Shown one piece after another: positions 10,936-21,788 of a DNA stretch of 64,000 bases (positions are counted from its first letter, which is position 1; each line of letters starts with the position of its first letter). The notes under the pieces were generated by a model, which worked only from the letters and a program-made list of their open reading frames with translations, had not been told where the DNA came from and did not search any database. Source of the DNA: Azoarcus sp. Aa7 (GTDB taxonomy: Bacteria; Pseudomonadota; Gammaproteobacteria; Burkholderiales; Rhodocyclaceae); contig NZ_QVLR01000056.1 in the NCBI RefSeq assembly GCF_014822185.1, positions 62,001 through 126,000 on the forward strand. Reading direction: 5' to 3'. The translations under genes were made by a program, and so were the position numbers.

Positions 10936-11310
10936 TCAGGCCTTGCGGCGGATCGAGTCGATGCTGACCGCAGTCACCCCTGCCGGGCCGGCCGGCGCGC
11001 TGGTGCTGCAGCCGCAGCTGCTCGCGTTGGGGTTGATGAAGGTCAGCCCCGAGCTCATCGGCGTGTCGGCGAAGTCGATCGTCACCCCTTCGAGCAGCAG
11101 GCGCGACTCGGCGGGCAGGATCAACCTGAGGCCGTTCCAGTCCAGCGTCGCATCGCCGTCGCGCGCGGTTTCGACGTTGAACTCCGACGCGTAGCCGGAA
11201 CAGCCGCCGGCGCTCACCTGCAGGCGGAAACCGGCGTCCGGTCCGCCGCCGCCGAAGCGCACCATGCGGCGCATGAATTTTTCGGCGGCGGGAGTGATGG
11301 AAATGTTCAT
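10936..11310 (-). CDS. IscA/HesB-like Fe-S carrier of the nif operon
   Basis: A-type Fe-S carrier, 124 aa. Conserved cysteines are C37 (GGCSGY) and C99/C101 (SCGCS). It overlaps the ferredoxin gene by 4 bp (ATGA). It probably carries clusters from NifU/NifS to NifB or nitrogenase. The C-terminal extension after CGC (about 23 residues) is longer than in housekeeping IscA. Confidence 0.93.
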   Translation of the reverse strand: MNISITPAAEKFMRRMVRFGGGGPDAGFRLQVSAGGCSGYASEFNVETARDGDATLDWNGLRLILPAESRLLLEGVTIDFADTPMSSGLTFINPNASSCGCSTSAPAGPAGVTAVSIDSIRRKA

Positions 11311-11543
11311 GAACTGATCTCCTCAACGGCCTCTTGGCGGGGCCAGGTTTCATCGATGATGCAGGTGTCGTCGATCGGGCAGACGGCGACGCACTGCGGT
11401 TCGTCGAAGTGCCCGATGCATTCGGTGCACTTCTCCGGGTCGATCACGAAGATGCTCTTCTCCGCGCTGATCGCCTTGTTCGGGCATTCCGGCTCGCATG
11501 CGCAACAGCCGGTGCATTGGTCGGCAACGATCGTGTAGGCCAT
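11307..11543 (-). CDS. fdxN: 2[4Fe-4S] ferredoxin, FdxN type
   Basis: 78 aa with two clusters: C10-x2-C13-x2-C16-x3-C20 and C39-x2-C42-x8-C51-x3-C55. The x8 spacing in the second motif is typical of ferredoxins encoded beside nifB. It probably supplies electrons for NifB radical-SAM chemistry. It is 36 bp downstream of nifB and overlaps the IscA-like gene by 4 bp. Confidence 0.93.
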   Translation of the reverse strand: MAYTIVADQCTGCCACEPECPNKAISAEKSIFVIDPEKCTECIGHFDEPQCVAVCPIDDTCIIDETWPRQEAVEEISS

Positions 11544-11579
11544 GCTGTTCTCCTGACGATTCGGGGGACGCCGCGCCGC

Positions 11580-13133
11580 TCACGCGGCGGCGACGTAGGC
11601 CCCCTGGCGGATGTCGGCATCGCCGCGCGACTCATGCACGATCTCGCCGGCCGCGACCTTGTCCAGGTATTCGCGGAAGTACGCGATCGCCGAGCGCTCG
11701 ATGAACTCGTAGGCGTAGCGGTCCACCGGGTCGATGCCCGCCGCCTTCAGCTCGTCGCGCGGACAGCCGCCGATCTTCGCGACGAACACCGCATGGCAGT
11801 CGTTGATCGCGCGCACCACGGTCGGCAGCGTGTCCTCGTCGCCGAAGCCGCCCTGGCAGTAGAGATCGACGCGGCGATGGCCGACGAACTTGGCCCCGCC
11901 GGTGGAGAGCTCGTACACCTGGAACTCGCTCGCATGGCCGAAGTGCTCGTTGATCTTGCCTTCGCCCTTGGTCGCGACTGCGATCAGCAGCTTGATGTCG
12001 CTTTCCGCTCCGGCGAGGCCGGCCAGTTCCTCCTGCTTCGCCGCGACCTTCGCCTGGCGCTGTTCCTCGACCAGATCCTGATAGGCCTGGCGCGTCGTCG
12101 CGTCGTACTCGACCTCCATCGCGTCGATCTTCTCGGTCGTGAACTCGGCGCTGCGGTCCTCGCCCAGCAGCCCCACCGCGTCGGCGCGGCACTGGCGGCA
12201 GTGGCGCATCATGTTCATCTCGCCCTCGCAGGCGTCCTGCAGCGCCTTCAGCTCCTGCGCGGTGGGCCCGCGCTGGCCGGTCAGGCCGAACACCGTGCCG
12301 TGCTCGGGCGCCGAGATCAGCGGCATGATGTTGTGCAGGAAGGCCCCGCGCGACTTCACCGCGCGATTCACCTCGACCAGGTGGTGGTCGTTGATGCCCG
12401 GGATCATCACCGAGTTGACCTTGCACAGGATGCCGTTGGCGGTGAGCATCTCCAGCCCCAGCAGCTGCCGTTCGCTGAGGATGCGCGCCGCCTCGATGCC
12501 TTTCCAGCGCTTGTTCTGGTAGTAGATCCACGGGTAGATGTGCTGTCCCACCTCCGGATCGACCATGTTGATGGTGATCGTCACGTGGTCCACGTTGAAG
12601 GACTTGATCGTGTCGATGTGGTCCGGCAACGTCAGGCCGTTCGTCGACAGGCACAGCTTGATGTCGGGCGCCGTCTTCGAGATCAGCTCGAAGGTCTTGA
12701 AGGTCTTTTCCGGGTTCGCGAGCGGGTCCCCCGGTCCGGCGATGCCCAGCACCGTCATCTGCGGGATCGCCGAGGCCACCGCGAGCACCTTCTTCGACGC
12801 CTGCTCCGGCGTCAGCTTCTCGCTGACGACGCCGGGGCGCGACTCGTTCGCACAGTCGTACTTGCGGTTGCAGTAGTTGCACTGGATGTTGCACGCCGGC
12901 GCCACCGCGACGTGCATGCGCGCGTAGTGGTGATGGGCTTCCTCGCTGTAGCAGGGATGGTTCTTCACCTTCTCCCACACTTCCGGCGACATGTCGGCCG
13001 GGCCGGCCGAGGAGCCGCAGCTCGATTTGCCGCTGCCGCCCGAAGTGCCGCAGCCCTTGTGTTCGGCGACCTTGTCGAGCAGTTGCTGCAGCGGTTTGAT
13101 TTCCTGCACACCAACGTAGGCGGTAGCTTCCAT
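11580..13133 (-). CDS. nifB: NifB, FeMo-cofactor core synthase (NifB-co)
   Basis: Radical-SAM enzyme that makes the [8Fe-9S-C] precursor of FeMo-co. 517 aa from ATG 13133, chosen because AGAGG lies upstream and because this start falls 44 nt after the predicted transcription start. An N-terminal Gly/Ser/Cys stretch ([16 protein letters not shown]) is followed by the radical-SAM cysteines C81, C85 and C88 (CNIQCNYC). A NifX/NafY-like C-terminal domain starts near residue 395 ([21 protein letters not shown]). It is the first gene of the long operon. Confidence 0.98.
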   Translation of the reverse strand: MEATAYVGVQEIKPLQQLLDKVAEHKGCGTSGGSGKSSCGSSAGPADMSPEVWEKVKNHPCYSEEAHHHYARMHVAVAPACNIQCNYCNRKYDCANESRPGVVSEKLTPEQASKKVLAVASAIPQMTVLGIAGPGDPLANPEKTFKTFELISKTAPDIKLCLSTNGLTLPDHIDTIKSFNVDHVTITINMVDPEVGQHIYPWIYYQNKRWKGIEAARILSERQLLGLEMLTANGILCKVNSVMIPGINDHHLVEVNRAVKSRGAFLHNIMPLISAPEHGTVFGLTGQRGPTAQELKALQDACEGEMNMMRHCRQCRADAVGLLGEDRSAEFTTEKIDAMEVEYDATTRQAYQDLVEEQRQAKVAAKQEELAGLAGAESDIKLLIAVATKGEGKINEHFGHASEFQVYELSTGGAKFVGHRRVDLYCQGGFGDEDTLPTVVRAINDCHAVFVAKIGGCPRDELKAAGIDPVDRYAYEFIERSAIAYFREYLDKVAAGEIVHESRGDADIRQGAYVAAA

Positions 13134-13186
13134 GGTGACCTCTGACGATGAATGGTGACGGGCGGAATTCCCTTCAGGCATGCATC

Positions 13187-13202
13187 AGCCAGAACCGTGC
13201 CA
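13187..13202 (-). promoter_or_regulatory. Sigma-54 promoter of the nifB operon
   Basis: Minus strand TGGCAC-GGTTC-TGGCT: the -24 box is perfect, and -12 is TGGC instead of TTGC with the invariant GC kept at correct spacing. Predicted transcription start is near 13177, about 44 bp before the nifB start codon. Confidence 0.88.
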
Positions 13203-13238
13203 CTAGCTGAATTAAAATAAAAACAATGACTTGCGTGT

Positions 13239-13254
13239 TGTTTGGTGCGCTACA
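13239..13254. promoter_or_regulatory. NifA binding box (UAS) upstream of nifB
   Basis: TGT (13239-13241), ten bases, ACA (13252-13254): an exact TGT-N10-ACA NifA upstream activator sequence. It is centred about 70 bp upstream of the predicted nifB transcription start, somewhat closer than the usual 80-150 bp. Confidence 0.8.
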
Positions 13255-13332
13255 GCGAGGTGACAAACCGGACATTTGCAACGGCTCCGGGCGATTTGTC
13301 GAAGGATCGACATTCGCCCCGTCGCGCAGGCG

Positions 13333-13371
13333 AAAAAAAGCCACGGCGCCGGGAGAGGGAGCGCCGTGGCT
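13333..13371 (-). terminator. Rho-independent terminator of nifA
   Basis: On the minus strand a stem AGCCACGGCGC / GCGCCGTGGCT (11 bp, 11-nt loop) is followed by a run of T. It lies 27 bp after the nifA stop and separates nifA from nifB transcription. Confidence 0.92.
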
Positions 13372-13397
13372 TCGACCACCCGCAGCCGCTGCGGACG

Positions 13398-15020
<1,623 letters not shown>

Positions 15021-15430
15021 GGGGCCCTCCTGACAGAAAAGCTGCGATTCGGCGATGCGGCCCCAATGATCATTCCCGGCTGCGCCCTGACGCACGACGC
15101 ATGCGTCGGCCGCGGGCGGCCGGGAACACAAGACCGCACAAGTATTGGGGAAATAAAGCAATTTTTGCGCCGCAGCATTTGCGGGCAACCCGACCCGGTG
15201 CACGGCAGTCCCGTTTCCGCCGCCGGCGCGGGACCGCCCGGCGCCCGGTGTGATCCGGCACGCGAGTCGCCGTCTTCGCGGTAGCCCGCGCTGCCGCGTG
15301 GCAAAGTCGACAAACGCGACAGGAGCGTGCGCGCGCGCCGCCATGCCTCGTTACGCCCCGCTACGGGTGTGACGGTTGCGTTGAGCCATAATGGAAAAAG
15401 TTACAAACCAGCGAACGACGAGGGAAAGGC
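15021..15430. other. nifA upstream region with a sigma-54-like element
   Basis: A 410 bp gap between the divergent nifA and metallopeptidase genes. On the minus strand at 15157-15172, CGGCGC-AAAAA-TTGCT keeps GG and GC at sigma-54 spacing, about 125 bp before the nifA start, and could allow sigma-54-dependent expression of nifA. The -24 box is imperfect (CGGCGC for TGGCAC). No clear sigma-70 promoter or NifA box was found. Confidence 0.45.
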
Positions 15431-16294
15431 ATGCTGTTTCGCGACGGACGGGAAAGCGACAACGTCGAGGACCGCCGGGGGGAAGGAGGCGGCGGCTTCG
15501 GCGGCGGACGTTCCATCGGCGTCGGCACGATCGTGATCGCGCTGGTGGCGATGTATTTCGGCATCGATCCGCGCGTGATCCTCGACACCGCGAGCGTCAG
15601 CCAGTCGCCACCGCCGGCCGCGAGTCGCGCGGCGCCACGCTCGCCCGCCGAGGACGAGCTCGCACGCTTCGCGTCCATGGTGCTGGCGGATACCGAGGAC
15701 ACCTGGGGCACGATCTTCAAGTCGGGCGGCGGGCGGTACGAAGAGCCGCGCATGGTGCTGTATACCGGCGCGACGCGCAGCGCCTGCGGCGTCGGCCAGG
15801 CGGCGATGGGGCCGTTCTACTGTCCCGCGGACCAGAAGGTCTATCTCGACCTGTCCTTCTTCAACGAATTGAAGAACCGCTTCCGCGCGCCCGGCGACTT
15901 CGCTCAGGCCTACGTGATCGCGCACGAGGTCGGCCATCACGTGCAGAACCTGCTGGGGATCTCGGAGAAGGTGCAGCGGGCGCGCGAGCGCGTGTCGGAG
16001 CGTCAGGGTAACCAGCTGTCGGTGCGGCTGGAACTCCAGGCAGACTGTCTGGCGGGCGTATGGGCGCATCACGCCGATCGCAGTCGCCAAGTGCTGGAGG
16101 CGGGCGACGTCGAGGAAGCGCTCGGCGCCGCGACGGCAATCGGTGACGACCGCCTGCAGAAGCAGACGCAGGGGCAGGTGGTGCCCGACAGCTTCACGCA
16201 CGGCAGTTCCGCGCAACGCGTGCGCTGGTTCCGCACCGGGCTGGAGAAGGGCTCGCTGAAGGCGTGCGACACCTTCAATACGGCGAGGCTCTGA
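15431..16294 (+). CDS. YpfJ-family neutral zinc metallopeptidase
   Basis: 287 aa, full length. A Gly-rich N-terminus (GGGGFGGG) is followed by one membrane segment (about 30-44, GTIVIALVAMYFGI) and a catalytic domain with zinc motif HEVGHH. Other family blocks are visible: ACGVGQAAMGPFYCP, LELQADCLAGVWAHH and DSFTHGSSAQR. Probably anchored in the inner membrane facing the periplasm; physiological substrates of this family are not established. It is divergent from nifA and has no evident nif link. Confidence 0.92.
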   Translation: MLFRDGRESDNVEDRRGEGGGGFGGGRSIGVGTIVIALVAMYFGIDPRVILDTASVSQSPPPAASRAAPRSPAEDELARFASMVLADTEDTWGTIFKSGGGRYEEPRMVLYTGATRSACGVGQAAMGPFYCPADQKVYLDLSFFNELKNRFRAPGDFAQAYVIAHEVGHHVQNLLGISEKVQRARERVSERQGNQLSVRLELQADCLAGVWAHHADRSRQVLEAGDVEEALGAATAIGDDRLQKQTQGQVVPDSFTHGSSAQRVRWFRTGLEKGSLKACDTFNTARL

Positions 16295-16299
16295 CGTTT

Positions 16300-16332
16300 C
16301 ACGCAGGGCGGGATGCCATCCCGCCCTGCGTG
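16300..16332. terminator. Perfect hairpin after the metallopeptidase gene
   Basis: A 16-bp arm CACGCAGGGCGGGATG (16300-16315) and its exact complement (16317-16332) are separated by one base. It starts 6 bp after the stop codon. There is no T-run, so it may be a Rho-assisted terminator or 3'-end stabiliser; the core GGGCGGGAT is shared with the REP-like repeat that follows. Confidence 0.6.
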
Positions 16333-16363
16333 GTGTGTCAACTAGCGCATCGCAGGCACGGAC

Positions 16364-16470
16364 CGTAGGGCGGGAGGAGCGCAGCGCATCCCGCCACATC
16401 GGCGGTGGAGCCACCCCTTGCGTTCGATTGGCGGCATCCGCCTTCGGCTACTCCCGCCGCGTCCATATCG
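16364..16470. repeat. REP-like repeat cluster, copy 1
   Basis: A unit at 16364-16394 (starts CGTAGGGCGGGAGGAGCGC, ends ATCCCGC) recurs at 50010-50040 with two differences. It is followed by a related inverted unit (GGCGGCATCCGCC ... CTACTCCCGCC) up to 16460, so the block is paired like a bacterial interspersed mosaic element. It lies between convergent genes, in a typical REP position. Confidence 0.7.
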
Positions 16471-16474
16471 ACGG

Positions 16475-16951
<477 letters not shown>

Positions 16952-17143
16952 GGAAATCTCCGAGGTCTAGGTTTGGATTAAGAATTCATAATTATGGCTA
17001 TTTCGCCCGCCAGCGTCGAGAGGGATGCAAGCGGGCGTGGCAAACGTCGCACCCGGCCGCCTGCACGGGCGGAGGCATTCGCCTGCGCCCGCCTTCCGTG
17101 ATTACACTGGCGCATCCGGCTCCCCTCCCGACAGGTTCCCGCG

Positions 17144-18808
17144 ATGGCCGACAGTCAGGCTCACGATCCCGTTGTGCGGCATTTCAACCTGACGCTGCTG
17201 TGGCCGCTGCGGCTGCTGCCGGTCGCGGACGCGTCGGGAGCCCGGCAGCGCCCATGGTGGATGCTGCAACAGGCGGCCGGGACCACGGCGTGGCGCGAGT
17301 ACGCGCGCGAGCAGGAGCATTTCTCCGAGCGGCACTACAACGAATTCGTCACCTTCCTGCCCTACGTGCAGCGCTTCCTGTACGGGGACGGGGTGTCCGG
17401 GCGCAGCGGGGAGGGGGGCTATGAGGAGTCCCCGATGCGCATCTTCGAGCGCGGTGACATCGTCGCGGCGCGCGTCGCCGTGCGCGACGGGGACGAGCCG
17501 GTGTGCCTCGACGTTACGCAGATGCGGCTGCACTTCTTCTTCGATGTCGACGTCGTGCTTTTGAAGGTGGCGCTGCGGGCCGAGGATCTGCCGCTGTCGC
17601 TCGCCCAGGAACTGATGTACCGCTTGGGGCGAGCCTATCCGTCCGGCTGGAATGCCGGCGGCCGAACGATGCACGGTCTGACCCGCTTCGACTGGTTGGG
17701 CGCCAATGGTGCGGTGCTCGCCGCTTCCGACGAGCAAAGGCGCGACGACTTCCTCGCCCATGTCCGCCAGCATCGCGCGCCGCGCATCGCGGCGCACTGG
17801 GCCTTCGCGCTGGAACCTCTGGTGAGCGACCGCTCGGAGCGCGACGGTGACCTGCGCTACCGTCAGATCGAGTATTACCGCATGCCCTTGATGGCCTACC
17901 TCGCCGTCGATGAGCCGGCTGCACTCGCGCGCAGCGACTTCATCCGCCTGGGGCTCGTGAGCGGACCCGCGCCACGGCAGGACCCGCTTGCGCCCGGCGG
18001 CGGCGAGTGCGATCTGTTCGCCGAGTCGCAGATAACCGACTTCGAGCGGCGCTATTGCTATGACCGTTTCTGGAGCGACAGCGGCGCCGCGCCGTATACG
18101 CGCTATCTGTGCAGCGGCCACTCGATCGTGGTCGTCGGCGATGCGCGTTCGGCCTACTTCACGAGCCGCGAATACGGCGTGCTGGCGCAGTTCCGGCACC
18201 AGCACTTCCTGCTGTTCCTGATCGCGCATTTCCAGAAGGCGGCGCTGCTGATGTTCTCGGACCGCCTCGTCGAGGCGCTGAAGCGGCTGCATGTCACCGA
18301 TCCGGCCAGCGTGCGCCGTTTCAAGCGCGCCATACGCGGCTGTTTCGAGGGTTTCCTGCGCTTCACGCACCGCTACTGGTTCCACGAAATCGCCGAGCAG
18401 GCGCAGGCGCGTACGCTGTTCCGCATGACGGCGTCGCATCTGGAACTCGATCCGCTGTATGCGGAAGTCAAGGAGCGCATCGCCGACATGGACGACTACC
18501 TCGCCGCGGACAGCTTGCGGCGGCAGGCCAACACGGTCGTGCGCCTGACCGTTGTCACGGTGTTCGGCCTGATCGGCTCGATCACCACGGGCTTTCTCGG
18601 CATGAATCTGCTGGCCGAGGCCGACGCGCCAATCGCGCAGCGGCTTGCGATGTTCGGCCTCGTCGGTACGGCCACCGCGGCGGTGACGCTGTACACGATG
18701 GCGAAGTCCAAGCGCCTGTCGGACTTCCTCGATGCGCTGTCGGACGATCGTCTGTCCGTGTGGTTGAAGGCGAAGGCGTTGGCTGCGGTATGGCGGCGCG
18801 GCTCCTGA
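17144..18808 (+). CDS. CorA-like membrane protein
   Basis: 554 aa. A long soluble N-terminal part and a predicted coiled region (RIADMDDYLAADSLRRQANTVV) precede two C-terminal membrane helices; the first ends in GFLGMNL, containing the GMN signature of CorA-type Mg2+/divalent-cation channels. It is much longer than the roughly 316 aa of classical CorA, and the N-terminal domain is unlike it, so the transported ion is unknown. Stand-alone, convergent with the response-regulator gene. Confidence 0.75.
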   Translation: MADSQAHDPVVRHFNLTLLWPLRLLPVADASGARQRPWWMLQQAAGTTAWREYAREQEHFSERHYNEFVTFLPYVQRFLYGDGVSGRSGEGGYEESPMRIFERGDIVAARVAVRDGDEPVCLDVTQMRLHFFFDVDVVLLKVALRAEDLPLSLAQELMYRLGRAYPSGWNAGGRTMHGLTRFDWLGANGAVLAASDEQRRDDFLAHVRQHRAPRIAAHWAFALEPLVSDRSERDGDLRYRQIEYYRMPLMAYLAVDEPAALARSDFIRLGLVSGPAPRQDPLAPGGGECDLFAESQITDFERRYCYDRFWSDSGAAPYTRYLCSGHSIVVVGDARSAYFTSREYGVLAQFRHQHFLLFLIAHFQKAALLMFSDRLVEALKRLHVTDPASVRRFKRAIRGCFEGFLRFTHRYWFHEIAEQAQARTLFRMTASHLELDPLYAEVKERIADMDDYLAADSLRRQANTVVRLTVVTVFGLIGSITTGFLGMNLLAEADAPIAQRLAMFGLVGTATAAVTLYTMAKSKRLSDFLDALSDDRLSVWLKAKALAAVWRRGS

Positions 18809-18846
18809 GGGGATGCGCCCCGGCCGTCCGGGCTCGCCCCGCGCGC

Positions 18847-19599
18847 CTATTCCCAGCCGACCTGCGCGGCGAAGAGATAGCCCGCGCCATACACCGTCTT
18901 GATCAGCTTGGGGCTGTGCGGGTCGTCGCCGAGCTTGCGGCGCAGGCGCGAGATGCGCACGTCGATGCTGCGGTCGAACGGGTCGACGTCGCGCTCGCCG
19001 AGCAACTGCTCGCGGCTGAGGATCTTGTTCGGGCGGCGCACCAGCGTCAGCAGCAGGGCGGCTTCGGCCGACGACAGGGCGGTCTCGCTGCCGTCCGCGT
19101 GCACCAGCGAGTGGCGTCCGGTGTCGAAGCGCCAGTCGCCGAAGCAGGCGACGGTGCGTTCGGCGGGCGCCTCGCCGCCGGCCTCGGGCGTGGCCGAGCG
19201 GGTGTAGCGGCGCAGTATGGAACGCACGCGGGCGACCAGTTCGCGCGGTTCGAAGGGCTTGACGATGTAGTCGTCGGCGCCGAGTTCGAGGCCCAGCACG
19301 CGGTCGGTGACGTCGTTGCGGCCGGTGAGGATCAGCACCGCGCAGGGGCTGCCGTCCTGCAGTTCGCGCACGACCTGCATGCCGTCCATGTCGGGCAGGC
19401 CGAGGTCGACGATCACGAGGTCGGGCGAGGTCTGGTGCGCACGCGCGAGCAGGTCGCGCCCGGTGCGCAGGTGTTCGCTGCGGAAGCCGTAGCCGGACAG
19501 CGCGCTGCAGATGATGCGGGCGATGTCGGGCTCGTCTTCCAGCACGAGGATCAGCGGCGAGGAGGTCTCTTTAAGCTGCGAGGTCTCTGGTCCGGTCAT
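18847..19599 (-). CDS. OmpR/PhoB-type response regulator
   Basis: 250 aa: a receiver with phosphoacceptor Asp in VIVDLGLPDMDG and lysine in VKPFEP, then a winged-helix DNA-binding domain (SLVHADGSETALSSAEAALL ... VRISRLRRKLGDDP). The start ATG 19597-19599 overlaps the upstream kinase stop by 4 bp (ATGA), which fixes both the start and the pairing with that kinase. Target genes are unknown. Confidence 0.95.
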   Translation of the reverse strand: MTGPETSQLKETSSPLILVLEDEPDIARIICSALSGYGFRSEHLRTGRDLLARAHQTSPDLVIVDLGLPDMDGMQVVRELQDGSPCAVLILTGRNDVTDRVLGLELGADDYIVKPFEPRELVARVRSILRRYTRSATPEAGGEAPAERTVACFGDWRFDTGRHSLVHADGSETALSSAEAALLLTLVRRPNKILSREQLLGERDVDPFDRSIDVRISRLRRKLGDDPHSPKLIKTVYGAGYLFAAQVGWE

Positions 19600-21704
19600 C
19601 GGTCGGGGGCTTCCTCTCTCTGGATGGCTGTGGTTCCCGGGTGTTCGAGCAACTCGTCGAGCGCGGCGGCGAGCGCAGCCTGGTCGAAGGGCTTGCGCAG
19701 TACGGGCACGTCGAGTTCGGCGGTGCCGGCGAGGACGTTGTCGCTCGCGTAACCGGTAATCATGAGGATGGGCATGTCGGGACGCAAGGCGCGCGTGCGC
19801 GTCACGAGTTCGCGCCCGCCGATGCCGCCGGGCATGATCGTGTCGGTGACGAGGATCGCGATGTCGGACACCGCTTCGAGCAGCAGCCACGCTTCGACAC
19901 CGTCGGCCGCCTCGATCACCGTGTAGCCCAGCGCGGTGAGCTGCAGGCGGATGATACGCCGCACTTCGGGCTCGTCCTCGACCAGGAGGACCGGGCCGGA
20001 CACGCTGCGACCCGCTCTCACGGCCGGGGCCGCGCCGCTCTCGTCGGTCGGCGCGGGGGCGTCCGCGCGCGGCAGCACGAAGGTGACCGTCGTGCCCTTG
20101 CCGGGCGTGCTGCGGATGCGGATGTTGCCGCCGGACTGGCGCACGAAGCCGTACACCATCGCCAGGCCCAGCCCGCTGCCGCGCCCGAAGGGCTTGGTCG
20201 TGAAGAAGGGTTCGAAGAGGCGTGGCAGCAGTTCGGGGGCGATGCCGCTGCCGGTGTCGGTGACGTCGATCTGCACGTAGTCGCCCGCCGGCAGTTCGGC
20301 CAGCGTGGCGACGCTTTCGTCGAGGTGGCGCTCGCTGATCGCGATCGTCAGGTCGCCGCCGTCGGGCATCGCGTCGCGCGCGTTGAGGGCGAGGTTGAGC
20401 AGCGCGTTCTCGAGCTGGTGGGCGTCGACGAAGGCGAACAGCGGCGCGCCCGGCAGGCTCGTGTGCAGGCGCACGTTCTCGGTCAGCGAGCGCGCCAGCA
20501 GCTGCGCCATGTCCTGCACCAGCGCACCGACCTCGACCGCGCGCGGTTCCAGCGCCTGGCCGCGCGAGAAGGTCAGCAGGCGCTTGATGAGTTCCGCGCC
20601 CCGGCGCGCGGCGTGCAGCGCGGGATCGAGGTGCTCGGCGAGCGCGCCCGGCGGGGCCTGCGCCTGCAGGGCTGCGAGGTTGCCGATGATGATCGTCAGC
20701 AGGTTGTTGAAGTCGTGCGCGAGGCCACCGGTCAGCTGGCCCACGGCCTCCATCTTCTGCGCCTGGATCAGCGCGGCCTGGTTTGCCTTCTGCTCGGTGA
20801 TGTCGTTCGACAGCACGAAATAGCCCAGCACTTCGCCCTGCGCGGACAGCTCCGGCACGATCACGCTGCGCGCATGCACCGTCCGGCCGTTGGCGAGCTT
20901 GCGCGCGTATTCGTAGCTGACGCGCTCGCCGCGGTCCACGACCGCCAGGCGTTGCCGCACGAGCGGATAGAGCTCGGGGCCGAACACGCTTGCGATGGTG
21001 CGTCCGACGATCTCGTCCTTGCTCAGTCCGAACCACTCGGCATAGCCGCGGTTCGCGAACTGGTACACCTCGTTGCGATCGACGTAGGCAATCAGCGCCG
21101 GAATCGAGTCGATGATGGTCTTGAGCTTTTCCTCGCTGTGGCGCAGCGCGCCGGCGATCTCGTCGATCTCCGCGTTGGCGTGGGCGAGGCGGGCGTTGGC
21201 GTTCTCGAGTTCTTGGGTGCGCGCCTTCACGCGGCCTTCCAGTTCGAGGTTCTGCTGGTGGATCACCTCCTCGGCGCGGCGCTGCTCGGTGATGTCGGTC
21301 CACAGCGAGACGAAACCGAGGTTGGGAATCGGCACGCCGCGGATCGCGAGGATCTTGCCGTTCGGGCGCTTGCGCTCGGCGTAGTGCGGCAGGAAGGCGC
21401 GCGCCGCCGCCATGCGCTCGGACACCAGCTTCTCCAGCTCGCCGTCGCCGTATTCTCCGCGCTCGGCGTTGAAGCGCACGAATTCCTCGAACGGCGTGCC
21501 GACACGCACCATGCTCTCGGGAAAATCGAGCAGGCGCAGCATCGCCTTGTTCCAGGTGACGAGTTTCGGTGTCGCGTCGAACACCGCGATGGCCTGGTCG
21601 AGCAGGTCGAGGCCGGCGAGCAGCAGGTCGTAGCGGCGCAGCTCGTGCGAGGACATGCGCGATTGAGGTTTGGGAGACTCGGGCGAAGGGGCGTTGCGTA
21701 GCAT
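19596..21704 (-). CDS. Hybrid sensor histidine kinase with PAS domains
   Basis: 702 aa: PAS-type domain (about 25-145), coiled linker, second PAS (about 195-310), HisKA with GGLAHDFNN, HATPase (NALLNLALNARDAM, GSGIAPE, GSGLGLAMVYG) and a C-terminal receiver (about 560-690; Asp in ILVTDTIMPGG). No membrane segment is seen, so it is probably cytoplasmic with redox or small-ligand sensing through PAS. It would pass phosphate to the OmpR-type regulator it overlaps by 4 bp. Confidence 0.93.
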   Translation of the reverse strand: MLRNAPSPESPKPQSRMSSHELRRYDLLLAGLDLLDQAIAVFDATPKLVTWNKAMLRLLDFPESMVRVGTPFEEFVRFNAERGEYGDGELEKLVSERMAAARAFLPHYAERKRPNGKILAIRGVPIPNLGFVSLWTDITEQRRAEEVIHQQNLELEGRVKARTQELENANARLAHANAEIDEIAGALRHSEEKLKTIIDSIPALIAYVDRNEVYQFANRGYAEWFGLSKDEIVGRTIASVFGPELYPLVRQRLAVVDRGERVSYEYARKLANGRTVHARSVIVPELSAQGEVLGYFVLSNDITEQKANQAALIQAQKMEAVGQLTGGLAHDFNNLLTIIIGNLAALQAQAPPGALAEHLDPALHAARRGAELIKRLLTFSRGQALEPRAVEVGALVQDMAQLLARSLTENVRLHTSLPGAPLFAFVDAHQLENALLNLALNARDAMPDGGDLTIAISERHLDESVATLAELPAGDYVQIDVTDTGSGIAPELLPRLFEPFFTTKPFGRGSGLGLAMVYGFVRQSGGNIRIRSTPGKGTTVTFVLPRADAPAPTDESGAAPAVRAGRSVSGPVLLVEDEPEVRRIIRLQLTALGYTVIEAADGVEAWLLLEAVSDIAILVTDTIMPGGIGGRELVTRTRALRPDMPILMITGYASDNVLAGTAELDVPVLRKPFDQAALAAALDELLEHPGTTAIQREEAPDR

Positions 21705-21788
21705 CGGGCGGGCAGCTCCAGCAGAGTCCGCACCATTCTAGAGCAGGACGTGGATGTGGCGGCTGCCGCTCCCACATGAAACTTCTCC

